Source of the DNA: Melampsora larici-populina 98AG31
Taxonomy: Eukaryota; Basidiomycota; Pucciniomycetes; Pucciniales; Melampsoraceae
Length of the DNA: 64,000 nt
Reading direction: 5' to 3'
Assembly (NCBI RefSeq): GCF_000204055.1
Contig: NW_006768826.1
Span: forward strand, 394,815-458,814
Part shown: piece after piece, positions 1 to 10,214 of the stretch
Layout: each line of letters starts with the position of its first letter
Position numbering within the stretch: position 1 is the stretch's first letter
The notes under the pieces: model-generated
What the model was told of the DNA's origin: nothing
The model's database searches: none
What the model saw: only the letters and a program-made list of their open reading frames with translations
Position numbers and translations under genes: made by a program

Positions 1-566
1 CGATAGTCATCAAAACTCTGTCTGATAGAAGAAAGAGGATGAGTTATGCGAAACAGGCTCTCGGGGAGTAAGAGGACTTACAAGAGAGAGATGATCGACC
101 GCAGGGGAAGAAGAATCGAGTAAAGATAGTCATCTAGAGCAAAGCTGGAGATATGACATGAGGCTAGTGACAATTTGAGCAAAAAGGTAATTGCTTACAG
201 AAATGCCAGAGATCGACCACAGGGGAGAATCACAAAAAATCAAATGATAGTCATCATGTCAATCTACAGAAGAGAGAGATGAGTAAATGCGACAAGATTT
301 TTAAAAGTAAGAACTTACAAAAAAAAAATGTGCAGGAACAACCGCAGGGGAAGAGCAAGAGATAGTCATCCAAATGAATCTGAAAAGAAACAAGGATAAG
401 TATGATTGCTAGTAAAGATGAGTAAGAGGACTTACACATCAAAAATGGATCGACCTTAGAGGAGGATAGATAGAGAACATAAAAAGAAAGAAACATGACA
501 ACCTAGGAAGGGAGTAGTTCAGTAATTTATAATTCTCGAAAACCATAGACAGTAAGAAGACTTACT
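1..566. repeat. ~120-bp degenerate tandem repeats with a dyad in each unit
   Basis: Units begin with GATAGTCATC near 2, 125, 246 and 361. Each carries an inverted repeat of the form GTAAG-AGGA-CTTAC (68-81, 187-198, 307-318, 422-435, and a fifth at 552-565), followed in the first four units by a GATCGACCGCAGGGG-like box. Dyad spacing is 119, 120, 115 and 130 bp. The units are diverged outside these boxes. The array lies directly beyond the recombinase gene of the DIRS-like element, so it may be the terminal region of that element, but it runs off the left edge. No coding potential is visible. Confidence 0.75.
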
Positions 567-583
567 AGGCATGGGAAACGGGG

Positions 584-602
584 TTTTTTTTTTTTTTTTT
601 TT
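584..602. repeat. Poly-T run at the end of the recombinase gene
   Basis: Nineteen consecutive T residues on the + strand. Read on the minus strand this is a poly-A run that starts inside the TAA stop codon of the recombinase gene. It may be a simple-sequence expansion or a trace of a polyadenylated copy; the sequence does not decide. Confidence 0.8.
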
Positions 603-1605
603 AGTGTTTGAAGACAATAGATGCACCAATGTGAGTACCCATGCGAACATCGAGTGATGCTACGGCAGGCATGGCTAGGAAAGGATGTTCCCGGATGTAT
701 GTTTCAAAGGCAGAGGAGGACCATCGGCCGATTGACTTGATAGCATCCTTGCTAAGACCAGCTTGAAATAAGGCTGTAGCACCACCTGCGCGAAGGGAAT
801 GACCGGAGCGGGTGTTTTTGAAGTGAGATTTCATCTTTGAATCGAACCAACTGCGAGTAGGATAAGAACCATTCGCCCGAATGAAGAGTAGAGGTTCACA
901 GGGAAACGATTCCTTCAAATCTCTCCAGGCAAGATAGTTGATTATAAGAGACATCGGGTCAGAAGGAGAATGTTTCCGAGCACGGATGTAGATGGGAGAG
1001 CCACGACTATATTGATCCGTTTTGTTGTAGGGGAGTAGATATTTAATATAGTTGCGACATTCTGAGATGGAAAGTGATGAGCGTCTGATGAAATTACCAG
1101 GGCTTCGGGCGTAGTGGCAGTCAGGAACAACTAGTTCGCCATTACGATGTAGTCCAGCAAAGGCGAAAGATAGAATTGTAGCGAAGAGCAAGTCGTCTAG
1201 ATCGGTGGCGGCTAAAACAACGGAGTCAATGTCTTCGATAAGCATGGGATTTGCTCTTTTGATGGGTTTAGAAAAGCGTTTCTTGCAACCAATGATTAGA
1301 CCTCTAACTCTGTCAGACATACGAGCAGTACGAGCGAAGAGGAATTGAGGGCAGCAATAAACTATGCCGGTGAGATAACCGTTGACAGTATCAGGACGGA
1401 GTTTACGGCACATAACGGAGCAGTAGCGAAGAAGGGTGATTTCATTAGGAATCGGAGGAGTATTTCGATTGAAGCAGAATTTTTCAAAACTACAATAGGC
1501 TGATTGGTATTTTTTGATTGTAACGGTTCTTCTTTTGGCGACGATATCATTTTCAACTTGAAGATCGATGGCTGAGAAGTCAAATGAGGAACTGGTGGAA
1601 TTCAT
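601..1605 (-). CDS. Tyrosine recombinase of DIRS-like retroelement 1
   Basis: Integrase-like enzyme that would insert the circular cDNA of the element. The 334-residue frame has the catalytic set of the family: an Arg in GLHRNGEL, a candidate Lys in YNKTDQ, the HxxR box in SGHSLRAGG, and a GRWSSSAFETYI segment with the Trp and the nucleophilic Tyr. I chose the ATG at 1605; the frame is open up to 1722 but with no better ATG. It overlaps the end of the pol frame by 26 bases, the compact arrangement usual in DIRS elements. No stop or frameshift is visible, so this gene looks intact even though gag and pol of the same element carry defects. The stop codon merges with a poly-A run on the coding strand. 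Confidence 0.88.
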   Translation of the reverse strand: MNSTSSSFDFSAIDLQVENDIVAKRRTVTIKKYQSAYCSFEKFCFNRNTPPIPNEITLLRYCSVMCRKLRPDTVNGYLTGIVYCCPQFLFARTARMSDRVRGLIIGCKKRFSKPIKRANPMLIEDIDSVVLAATDLDDLLFATILSFAFAGLHRNGELVVPDCHYARSPGNFIRRSSLSISECRNYIKYLLPYNKTDQYSRGSPIYIRARKHSPSDPMSLIINYLAWRDLKESFPCEPLLFIRANGSYPTRSWFDSKMKSHFKNTRSGHSLRAGGATALFQAGLSKDAIKSIGRWSSSAFETYIREHPFLAMPAVASLDVRMGTHIGASIVFKH

Positions 1606-3427
1606 TAGAAGGAGGAATACCTTGGCGATGGAATTCAGAGGGAAAAGGTAACTCGAAGAATTGAGCTTTCTTGAAGTTGCTACGAATTCTGTCGGTCCTG
1701 CCCCTGGAAAGATCGTCGGCAATCTCGTTTCTGAGCCCTTCTAGATGACGGACCTTAATTCGCAAGGAATGTTCCAGCATTAGGTCTACTGCATAACGAA
1801 ATAGATCATGAGTAATTTCCGAGGGACGATGAGAACTAAATAGATCTGAAACATTAGTGTTGTCAGTAAATATCAGGATCTTTTTAGAACCGAGTTCGGC
1901 GCCAATACGAATAGCTGAAACCACGGCGAATAATTCCGCCCAGAAGTTATTCCTGGAAGGTGCAGGAAATATGAGCGAAAAGGCATGGTTCAACTTGACA
2001 TTCCAGACGCCGGCGCCGTCAGGACGGGCATCGCAGAAGAAAGTGGTTTCTGCTTCGGCTGGTCTCCAGTAAAGGGAATTCACGAGAGAACGGCCGTCCC
2101 AGGATTCGAGGCGATTGGCGAGCCAGGTGAAATCGTCACGAATGACGTTGTTTCGGGGAACAAGAGCGTGGCGATGTGATTTGGAGGAGGTTTTTGAATA
2201 TGCAGCTTGTACTGCAGATCGGCCCATAGGAAAAATGTTGAGGGCCCAAGAGGACCAACCTGTAATCCTCCACCACTCGATGAGAGGGCGGTGATAGGGC
2301 ATGATGAACTCACAAAGAGCTTTTACTAAAGCAAGACGTTTATCATCGGCAAGGGAGATTGTGAGGTTACGGCAGTCGATCCAATGACCAATAATTTCGA
2401 GTTCAAATCCAAAGACCTGTTTGTCCCAGACCCAAGGAACTTTGAGTTCGTCAAACATGAGTAAGAACTTGGCTTGGTTAATAGGGATCTTGTGACCTTT
2501 GAACTCGACGAGTTCAGGACCACATAAGCCCCAGGGATTGTCCATATAAGCCGAGAGATCGGTAATGTTGAAGTGATGGAAGGCTATCCAAAGGATAAGG
2601 GAGAAGAAAGTGCACCAAATACGGGGAGAACTGGCACACCCAAAATTCAGACATCTATCAACGTGATATAAATCCTGAATTCGAACAATCTGGCGGAATT
2701 GCCAATAGGGGTGGACAAAGAGATTTCTGAATGCAGAATCAACGTCAGATTTCCAGATAAGGAATGGCTTGTTTTTGCGGTGATACTTCAGCATAGAAGG
2801 GGCAAAATGTGATATACGGTCGAGATCGACATGGACGAGGCCCCTGTCAATAAGGTCATTCATGGAATCCTTACCAAAACTCATATCCGTGACAAGGCGC
2901 TTCTTACCCGAGTTTTTGTTAGTGACAATAAAAAGGGGGGAAATTTGCATGCCGCAAATGGGAGTGTGAAAAGCGGCAGAGTACCTGCCCATTTTAATTT
3001 CTTTGTCTCGAGCTTTGATGACAATGGCGATATCTTCATCGGAAAGATGGTGATTAGGACGAATAGTAGTTTTCTTTGGGGTTGGACCGCATAGGGGCGG
3101 CATGAAGCCGAATTCCAGGGCTTTAATGGCTGAGTTAACTAAATTTTGATTAGGATGTGATGTTAATAATTTGGCAAATAAACGGAGGTTAAAATTATGT
3201 TTAACGAAAAAGAGATCCGGACGTCGTTTAACTGCATAGTCGGCAAGTGGATCATCTTTGGGAAGCGGAGGATCAGGAAGAGGAGGGGCGTGGAGTGACC
3301 AATCAACAGACGGGGATGAATGAGTGAAAATGTTTGCGTCGAATTCCAGATCACAAAGATATCGTTGAGCACCGATATCGTCATTGATGTTCGCTTCCTC
3401 GATGATTTTCTTCACATCCGAGGGCAT
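1580..3427 (-). CDS. Reverse transcriptase/RNase H of DIRS-like element 1
   Basis: About 615 residues from the ATG at 3427 (MPSDVKKI), which overlaps the end of gag by 47 bases in another frame. The RT fingers/palm are visible (SGKKRLVTDMSFG, then KSDVDSAFRNLFVHP) and an RNase H domain follows with its acidic residues (FCDARPDGAGVW, FWAELFAV, IFTDNTN, NEIADDLSRG). The palm motif that should read YxDD is AYMDNPWG, so the second catalytic Asp is Asn; GAT to AAT is a single G-to-A change. This probably leaves the RT inactive, unless the lineage tolerates it. There is no methyltransferase domain after RNase H, unlike classical DIRS1. The open frame upstream of 3427 only shadows gag. Confidence 0.88.
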   Translation of the reverse strand: MPSDVKKIIEEANINDDIGAQRYLCDLEFDANIFTHSSPSVDWSLHAPPLPDPPLPKDDPLADYAVKRRPDLFFVKHNFNLRLFAKLLTSHPNQNLVNSAIKALEFGFMPPLCGPTPKKTTIRPNHHLSDEDIAIVIKARDKEIKMGRYSAAFHTPICGMQISPLFIVTNKNSGKKRLVTDMSFGKDSMNDLIDRGLVHVDLDRISHFAPSMLKYHRKNKPFLIWKSDVDSAFRNLFVHPYWQFRQIVRIQDLYHVDRCLNFGCASSPRIWCTFFSLILWIAFHHFNITDLSAYMDNPWGLCGPELVEFKGHKIPINQAKFLLMFDELKVPWVWDKQVFGFELEIIGHWIDCRNLTISLADDKRLALVKALCEFIMPYHRPLIEWWRITGWSSWALNIFPMGRSAVQAAYSKTSSKSHRHALVPRNNVIRDDFTWLANRLESWDGRSLVNSLYWRPAEAETTFFCDARPDGAGVWNVKLNHAFSLIFPAPSRNNFWAELFAVVSAIRIGAELGSKKILIFTDNTNVSDLFSSHRPSEITHDLFRYAVDLMLEHSLRIKVRHLEGLRNEIADDLSRGRTDRIRSNFKKAQFFELPFPSEFHRQGIPPSNEFHQFLI

Positions 3428-5198
3428 TGCAGACGTCGTGCAGGTGAGGACATGTGTTAGGAGGCTTGACAAGACACTTGTTGCGATTCCAATTAAAACA
3501 GATTTGATCAGCATCAGGAACATTGAAATTGGATTTCTTCTTATATGGTTTCCTGCTACCAGCTGCGGTGTTTTGAGAGGAGGATGGGGCAGGAGTTGTG
3601 CGTTTCCTGTTCCTAATTTTTGAGTTGGAAGGAGTCGGACGAGGTTCGTAAGCAGCTTTGGGAGTAGGTTTGGAAATTTCTTGCCTATAAAGGTATTGGC
3701 TTTCAAAACCTTTAAGTGCGCGAGCATTGTAGTCACCCCAAGTGATGTTTGGGAGACAAGCAAATTCCAATCGACAAGCTTTATCGTAGGCCATAATATT
3801 CTGAAGCGGAATATTGGCTCTACGAGATTTGGTGTGTTCGATAATATTGTCGAAGTATTCTCAAATAGAATCCAAGGCAGGGTGGAAAACGGCCATATAA
3901 GCGAACTTAAGAATACCAATGAGGTCTTGGAAAGTGGCGACATTATCCACGGGAATAGGTTTTTGCTGAGGACAAGATGTGAATTGCCAAATTTTATGCA
4001 AATCCGTATCGTCAAGTGATTGCGTCCTGGAAATACCGCAAACGTTTTGTTCTGCATTGAGTTGAGCAAGATCAATGAAGGAATATTCGAGAAGGGTTCT
4101 AATAAGAGTAGGTGGAAAATTGACGGGTTTGTTCTTGGAAGCATTGTAGTTAGCGCAAGAATCCTTAATGTGTTTTTGATAAAATAGAGAAATTTCTCGA
4201 ACTTGCATGGCAATTTCAGAAAAATCACTGTTAGCCACTTCAGGGAGATCGATATTGAAAGGATACACCCTTGAAGAGGAGACATCAGTTGATAAGACGG
4301 GAGGAGGAACAGGGTTCATGTCGAAAGTCGTGCAAGGATGAGCAGGCATATTTGCACGAATTTGTTGAGATGTCGGATTCGGAAAAATAGGTGGCGGGCT
4401 ATTATTGGTTCGAAGTGCCACACTAGATTGTCGTGAACTAGATGACGAAGGAATCTTGAAATGTGGATTCCCTGGGGTAGTAAGGCCTCGATTTGATATT
4501 TGATGATTGCCAAGCTTGGGATTACCAGTCGTACCTTTTGCGATGGGAGAATGGCGATGGCGATCATCAGGCCCTTTACCTTTATCTCAAAAGCGAGAAG
4601 GACCGGGTGAGGGATCCAAACGAGCGGGAGGCTGTCCAGGAGGAGGGGGAGGCGGTGGACCAATCCCAGACGGAATGAACGTGGGAAGGCCAGGAAGTAC
4701 AGGTCTAGGTGGAGCATTGATAAGACCTGTAGAGGTAGGGGGAGGTTCAGCGTGAAGTAACTCCACAGGGGAATGACCTCGCTTACTCGAAGGAGAGCCA
4801 ACAGGGGCCTCTTCCGAACCTCTCGGGGAGGGTTCCTTAAGCATAAACCTACCCTTGAGGGTAGGTCTGTCTTTAGGAATGTAGCGCCACGGAACTTGTG
4901 GCGGGGGCTCTGAACTGGCAGGCAGGATAAACACTGGGACACCACGAGTGTCGTTGATATCACCTTCACCGGTACCATGAAAAGGTCGACCGGCGCTGAA
5001 ATCCAGGCCAATGGCAAACCGAGCCACGGCTGAGAAATGGAAGACGAAGTTAGGGTCGTCTCTGGGGATGATCTCGGCAAAAAGATCTCGGAGGTCCTCC
5101 ATGTTGAGGTTATTGGAACCGTCAGCCTCTTGGTAATCGGTAAGGATTGTATCGATCCGTTGAAACGTTTGAAAAACATTGTTTGAGACGTTTGACAT
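3381..5198 (-). pseudogene. gag-like gene of DIRS-like element 1, two in-frame TGA codons
   Basis: One reading frame of about 605 codons runs from the ATG at 5198 to the stop at 3381 and is broken only by TGA at 4589-4587 and TGA at 3863-3861. The N-terminal third is acidic and then Pro-rich (a run of seven Pro near residue 190). The C-terminal part is basic and carries a C-x(7)-C-type finger (CFNWNRNKC, then CPHLH and C), as expected of a nucleic-acid-binding Gag. Both TGA codons fit a C-to-T change in CGA, and nothing else in the frame is disturbed. Decay is the simplest reading. Stop-codon readthrough is an alternative, since there are no other lesions. The 3' end overlaps pol. Confidence 0.8.
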
Positions 5199-5408
5199 AG
5201 TAATGGAACGGTAAAGATACAATTTTAATTTAGATTAATCAACTATCAGGACAATGATAGGAAGATTAAAATAAGGTCTGGTCTCGAGTAAATGAGAATA
5301 CTATTGATGAGAGGAATGAAGATCTTTAAAATAAAGATGAGAAGTGGGAAGAACAAATAGTTCGAGACCATCCACTTTGAATATAAGTAAATCAAATGGT
5401 AAACAGCT

Positions 5409-5477
5409 CTCATTACTTGGAAGGTAATGAGGGATTTTTAGTAAGATTGCACAGGAGTGCAATCGCGTAAGACGCGA
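5409..5477. other. Three consecutive hairpins in the element-1 leader
   Basis: Perfect dyads follow one another: CTCATTAC/GTAATGAG (5409-5416 and 5424-5431), GATTGCAC/GTGCAATC with loop AGGA (5445-5452 and 5457-5464), and TCGCG/CGCGA (5463-5467 and 5473-5477). They lie about 210-280 bp upstream of the gag start. The AGGA centre of the second equals the centre of the GTAAG-AGGA-CTTAC dyads beyond the recombinase gene. They could be recombinase sites or RNA leader structure; the role is inference. Confidence 0.7.
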
Positions 5478-5538
5478 ATTTGGCTTTCTAAGAATTTGTC
5501 GAGGCTACATCACGTGGCCCCGTAACCTATTCTCGTAC

Positions 5539-5861
5539 CTAGAAGATTTCTCCTAGCACCCATTTTTTGTCTAACTTACAATGACATTGGTCAAGATCAC
5601 ACTTGTAACTTTCATTCCCTATTGTATCCACATTACACTCTACAGACAAAAAGAAAAAGATTATCAGAACATATTTATGTATGAGAGACTTGTAAAAAGG
5701 AAAACAGATTTACTTGCGTAGATGGAGCCCTGAAGGGTGGTTTTGATCTTGAATGCACCAGTACAATCAATCTTCCTAGCAGCATTGACTGGGTTGAGGT
5801 CAACAAATAAAAACATTGTGATCAACATCACACTAGTGGTGAGATAATTCTTCAAGGACAT
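5539..5861 (-). CDS. Small secreted cysteine-rich protein (candidate effector)
   Basis: Two exons, 5861-5714 and 5639-5539, joined across a 74-bp intron (GTAAAT ... TGTAG, phase 1), give 82 residues. A hydrophobic signal peptide (about residues 6-26, cleavage near PVNA-A) is followed by a short mature chain with five Cys (33, 51, 63, 68, 70), including a YKC triplet and CHC. Rust candidate effectors often have this size, an N-terminal signal, Cys-rich mature part and a Y/F/W-x-C motif. No enzyme fold is recognisable. A TATA-like box lies about 60 bp upstream. The gene ends about 60 bp from the leader hairpins of the DIRS-like element, which may have landed in its 3' flank. A GTAAGT inside exon 2 could be a further donor, so the C-terminus is less certain than the rest. 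Confidence 0.7.
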
Positions 5862-5921
5862 ATTGATGTAAGTGACAATTGAGGAAGTTGCTTGGGAAAG
5901 TACTCCATCAAATCGAAGCCT

Positions 5922-5930
5922 CCTTAAATA
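5922..5930 (-). promoter_or_regulatory. TATA-like box of the small secreted protein gene
   Basis: TATTTAAGG on the minus strand, 61-69 bp upstream of the ATG at 5861. Position and sequence fit a core promoter; no other support. Confidence 0.4.
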
Positions 5931-6215
5931 GCCTTGGATTGGCTTTATTTGTGTTGCGGTCTTGGAAAACCACATGGCTTTGAAGGGAGGCAAACGCCAA
6001 CCACAGCCAAATTCATGACGCCACTTATAATCCAACGTCACAGTTCATCATGGTCCACATATTTGGTAAATTAGAGCATCCGACTTGGAGACCGGAGAAA
6101 TTTGGCAAAAGTGGGTGAAACGGCAAAGTGGGAAACACCAGGACCTTATTGCTCGTTATCGCCATCATCGCCACTTGTTTACCCTCGAAATCAAAAAAAA
6201 ATCAAAGTCCCCTTA

Positions 6216-6570
6216 GAGCATCCACAGTGGTGGGCTCCAAATCGGGGCTCCAAATCGAGCGAATTCAAATTTGGTGGGGCCCCAAATCAATCCGGATGCA
6301 GTCGTTCGGACTTCAAAAGTGTAGATTCTATGTGTTTACACACACTTTGAGATTGGTACGCGTGAGCTTACATGTGTGAGGTATGGGATTGAACAAGTGC
6401 GGGAATTTGGAGCCCAGCTTTTTGTTGCCAAATATGTAGCCCAAAGCTCGAAATTTGAAGCCGGCTACAAAAAAATTTGGCGATGGGGACTGCCATTGCA
6501 CCAAAAAATCGGGGCTCAGTCACCAAATTTGGCGATAGCCCCGATTTGGAGCCCACCACTGTGGATGCTC
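6216..6570. mobile_element. 355-bp MITE with perfect 34-bp TIRs and TTA duplication
   Basis: TIRs 6216-6249 and 6537-6570 begin GAGCATCCACAGTGG and are perfect inverted copies. TTA flanks both ends (6213-6215, 6571-6573). A 3-bp T-N-A duplication suggests the PIF/Harbinger group. It interrupts the left arm of the fold-back structure: the corresponding right-arm sequence near 11260-11270 runs straight from the AAAGTCCCC equivalent to the TATxGTATATAC equivalent without it. A solitary similar end (TTAGAGCATCC) lies at 6065-6075. Confidence 0.88.
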
Positions 6571-7764
6571 TTAGCCCTATCGTATATACTCTTGGTACAG
6601 GCCATATACACACGGCTTCACACATCCACTTCAATCACCTCGTCGCCATCATCGACTTGTTCACACCAGAATTCGCAGTCTTCACAATCCTCATAATCAA
6701 ATCACCTTCCAAAGCGGCTAAATCTGATCGATCGGAACTCAAACTTGCCTGTTTCAATAGAGCAGAGAATCGATGCTCAAGGTAACATCTTGGCGAAGCT
6801 CAAGTGCCTGCTAGTGACCTTGAAGTGTGACTTATACAATAACGATTAACAACAAGATACTCTCGCCGATAACAATCAACAAGATACTCTCACTCCAGCC
6901 ATGAAGACTCCTACTGCTTAACACATGATCACTACTCAACAACCAAATCAACTTGAATCTGAATCGATTCATCATCATCGATTAACTTCAGATCCAAATT
7001 AAATTCATACTCTTAATGAATCTAAAATTATCATCAATCCCAACAATCAACCTATCCTTCAATCGATCATCACTCCTAACAATCAAGCCCCAACTCCAAA
7101 TTCACATACTACCTTTGCACCTCCTACTCGTGGTTCAAGTACCAAAAGTATTTTCCTTGCATCTATGGACACTGACACATTGCTGATCAAATCCTGGATC
7201 TCTAAATGTTTGCTCGTTAGGTAAACCGATCAATAAACGAAATCATAAACAAAATGATCTTAAATTGAATCTTACAGCTTGGACTTCAACTAATACAAAA
7301 GATAATATTCCGTGGTTGGTTTGTTTGAAATCATCCTGAATGACTGTCAATATTTGTTTTAGTAGTAGTATGTCTGATTGTGATTGTAGACAAGGCAAGA
7401 AATCGGATGGTTTGTTTGTTTTAATCAAATCATCAATGAATTCTAGTACTGATTATGAAGGAATTCAGATGTAGGATTGATCTCAAGTTGAATTATAGTT
7501 TCTTTTCTTGTCTTGTGTCTCATTTTCTTTATTCATATTTTCCATAAGCCTGTAAGTATATCTACCAATTGATATGTAAAGATTGTAATGTTTCTTTCTT
7601 GTCTTGTATCTTGCTTCTGTTTTATTGAGTTCTATTAAGTTGAGGATCAAATGACAAAAATATGTTTTTTTTGAGAGATGCCCCATCTCTTTTCTTTTCT
7701 AAGAAACAGATGACATGACATGAGACTTCTATTTGATGCAAAATTGCATTCCAAGGGCTCTGGT

Positions 7765-8870
7765 ATACCGCAACCAAAACCAAAATGTTATTAGCCATCA
7801 TGTCCTTGTGAATTACTGTGCTGCACGGGGAAAATAAATGGGGCTATGTAGATTGTTGAATATGTGATGGGTGTAATTTGATAATCCCTGGCATGAGAGG
7901 AAAAAATGAGCCCTTTTTTAAGGCATTTGGATTACAAGTGAAAAAGGTAATAACCACTGTGTCCTTAAAACTCATTATGTGAAATAGTACGGGACAGCAA
8001 CAATAAACATGGCCACGGGGATTGCTAAATATGTGGTGAGTGTGATGTAATAGTACATTCATATTTTGCTAACCTTTGCAAAGAAAATGAGCCCTTTTTA
8101 TAGGCATTTGTATGATAATTGAAAATGTTATCAACAATTGTGTCCTTAAAACTCAGCATATGGAATGGTACTGGCCAGGGAAGATAAACAAGGCTCTGTA
8201 GATTGTTACATGTGTGATGGGTCTGATATAATTGTCAATTCACAAAGCCCTAGCACAAGCAGAAAAAATGAACCCTTTTTCAAGGAATTTGGATTACAAT
8301 TGAACAAGTTATCAACAACTGTGTCCTTGAAACTCATCATGCAAAATAGTACTGGAAGGAGAAGGCAGATGTGGCTACAGGGATTGCTAAATAAGTGGTG
8401 AGTGGAATGTGACAGTGCAGGCCTATATTTGTAGCATGTGCGGAAAAAATGAGCCATCTTTTAAGAGATTTGAATTACAATTGAACAAGTTATCAACAAC
8501 TGTGTCCTCAAAACTCACAATGCAAAATAGTACTGGACGGGGGGCATAAATGTGGCTATGTGAAATACTACATATATGGTAGGTGTGATTTAATAATGCA
8601 GTCATATATTTCTAACATGTGCGGAAAAAATGAGCCATTTTTTAAGGTTTTTTGATTACAACTGAAAAAGTTATTAACAATTGTGTTCTTGGGAGTCATA
8701 ATGGGGAAATAATGCTGAATAGTGGAGATAAATGTGGCTATGAATATTACTACATATGTGGTGAGTGCAATATGATAGTAAATGAATGAAGCCCTATTAT
8801 GGGCGGAGAAAATGACTCACTTTCCAGGCATTTTCCCCAGAAACTGAGAAAGTTATGGGAAATCTCATCA
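7765..8870 (+). repeat. ~180-bp tandem repeats, left arm of the fold-back
   Basis: Six related units start at AAATGAGCC-like boxes near 7907, 8087, 8266, 8444, 8624 and 8805, with an older one before them. Each contains a GATTACAATTGAA-like box, TTATCAACAAxTGTGTCCT, and an ATAGTACTGG box. Period is 178-181 bp. No open frame is conserved between units. Confidence 0.85.
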
Positions 8871-8934
8871 ACTTTACTCAAAAGAAGCAGTTGTGTGGTG
8901 CTTGCACATATCACTTGGTGTCACACTTCTGGGT

Positions 8935-9670
8935 CAAGATGATGAGATTTTTCATACCTTTCTCAGTTTTGGGACAAATTGCTTGGAAAGTGGGTCATTT
9001 TTTCCGCCCATGCTAGGGATTCATGAATCTACTATCATATCACACTCCCCACATGTTTAGAAATTTTTATAGCCACAGTTATCTTCACTGTTCAGCATTA
9101 TCTCCCCATTATGACTTGCGGGTACACAATTGTTGATAACTTTTTCAATTGTAATCAAAAATCCTTGAAAAATGGCTCATCCTTTCCGCACATATTAGTA
9201 AAATATGAATGCACTAACATCACACTTACCATATATGTAGTAATTCACATAGCTGTATATATACCCCCCGTCCAGTACTATCTTGCATTGTGAGTTGCAA
9301 GGACACGGTTGTTGATAACTTGTTCAATTGTAATCCAAATCCCTTAAAAAATGGACAATATTTTCGGCACATGTTAGAGTGAATTACACTCACCGCTTAT
9401 GTAGCAATCCCCGTAGCCGCATCTGCCTTCTCCGTCCAGTACTATTTTGCATGATGAGTTTCAAGGACACAATTTTTAACAACTTTTTCAATTGTAATCC
9501 AAATGTCTTGGAAGAGAGCTCATTTTTTTGTGCATGCTGGGGCATTAATGAAATACCACCAGACCACCCCATCACAAATTCAACAATCTACATAGTCTCA
9601 TTTATCTTCACCGTCCAGCACAGTGAATTCAAGGACATGATCACTAATAAGCTTGTGGTTTTTGGTCAAC
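8935..9670 (-). repeat. ~180-bp tandem repeats, right arm of the fold-back
   Basis: Four inverted copies of the left-arm unit (boxes AGGACACAATTGTTGATAA, TTCAATTGTAATCAAA and GGCTCATTTTT, with variation, near 9000, 9170, 9345 and 9515). The copy number differs from the left arm, so the palindrome is not exact. Confidence 0.85.
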
Positions 9671-10214
9671 ATGGCCAAATAAAAGGTCAAATGGTCCATC
9701 AATATTAGGGCTTTCCGATGATACCATCAAAAATCACTTCCAAATAGTGTGATCTTTATATTTACCATATATGTCTTGCCCGCTCAGCCTCAGTACTCTT
9801 GCTGCCAAGGTTTATTTTCATTGATATATTTGGTTAAATGTGCCTCAAAGCTTTTCTGATATATACACAGGCTATTTATATCTCAAATATACTATCCTGA
9901 CTGGAATTTAAGCAAATCTTTTGAAATTATCAGGTGCAAAGTTATAATCCTGCTGTCATACTCCTCACATTACACACTCTTTTAGTTTTTTTGTTCCTGA
10001 GACTTTTACAAAACAAATCTTCTTTCACAATAATTCTCATTCAAGCATAGTAGATAAATATATTACATTACATATACTTATCACCATAGAATCCTAACCT
10101 ATGAAGTGACAAACTCAACACTCTCTCGATGGCACTCAATACTGTTTGGTTTATAATTTCTTCCTCATCTTCAATGCAAAGCAAAAAATCACTCATCAAA
10201 TAAGTCACCCTCTT
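9671..10214. other. Right-arm spacer of the fold-back, no gene seen
   Basis: AT-rich sequence between the inner and outer inverted segments. I see no coding frame with protein-like composition and no match to the left side. Confidence 0.5.

Larger units (their letters stand above)
1..5480 (-). mobile_element. DIRS-like tyrosine-recombinase retroelement 1
   Basis: Gene order on the minus strand is gag, RT/RNase H, YR with overlapping frames. This order plus a tyrosine recombinase instead of a DDE integrase defines the DIRS order of retrotransposons. The 5' leader (about 5199-5480) has three back-to-back hairpins and the 3' side has the 120-bp dyad repeats. Exact ends are not resolved: I found no long inverted terminal repeats, and the left side leaves the window. 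It appears dead or dying, with two nonsense codons in gag and YMDN in the RT. It belongs to a different lineage from the spliced elements at 12.3 and 56.5 kb. Confidence 0.85.

Noticed and set aside
1..566. CRISPR-like array
   Set aside because: Units are long, diverged and in a eukaryotic genome; no constant repeat with unique spacers.
1606..1722. Longer N-terminus for the element-1 recombinase
   Set aside because: The frame is open but lies fully in pol and starts at a non-ATG codon; the ATG at 1605 fits the overlap pattern.
3428..4285. Open frame extending the pol gene upstream
   Set aside because: It overlaps gag in another frame and shows Leu/Pro/Ser-rich shadow composition; pol is better started at the ATG at 3427.
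4316..5179. 287-codon minus-strand frame over gag
   Set aside because: Shadow of the gag frame; no Gag or other domain, and gag composition and the C-rich finger are in the other frame.
6102..6785. Several + and - frames inside the MITE and flanks
   Set aside because: They run through TIR sequence and its mirror image; no conserved domain.
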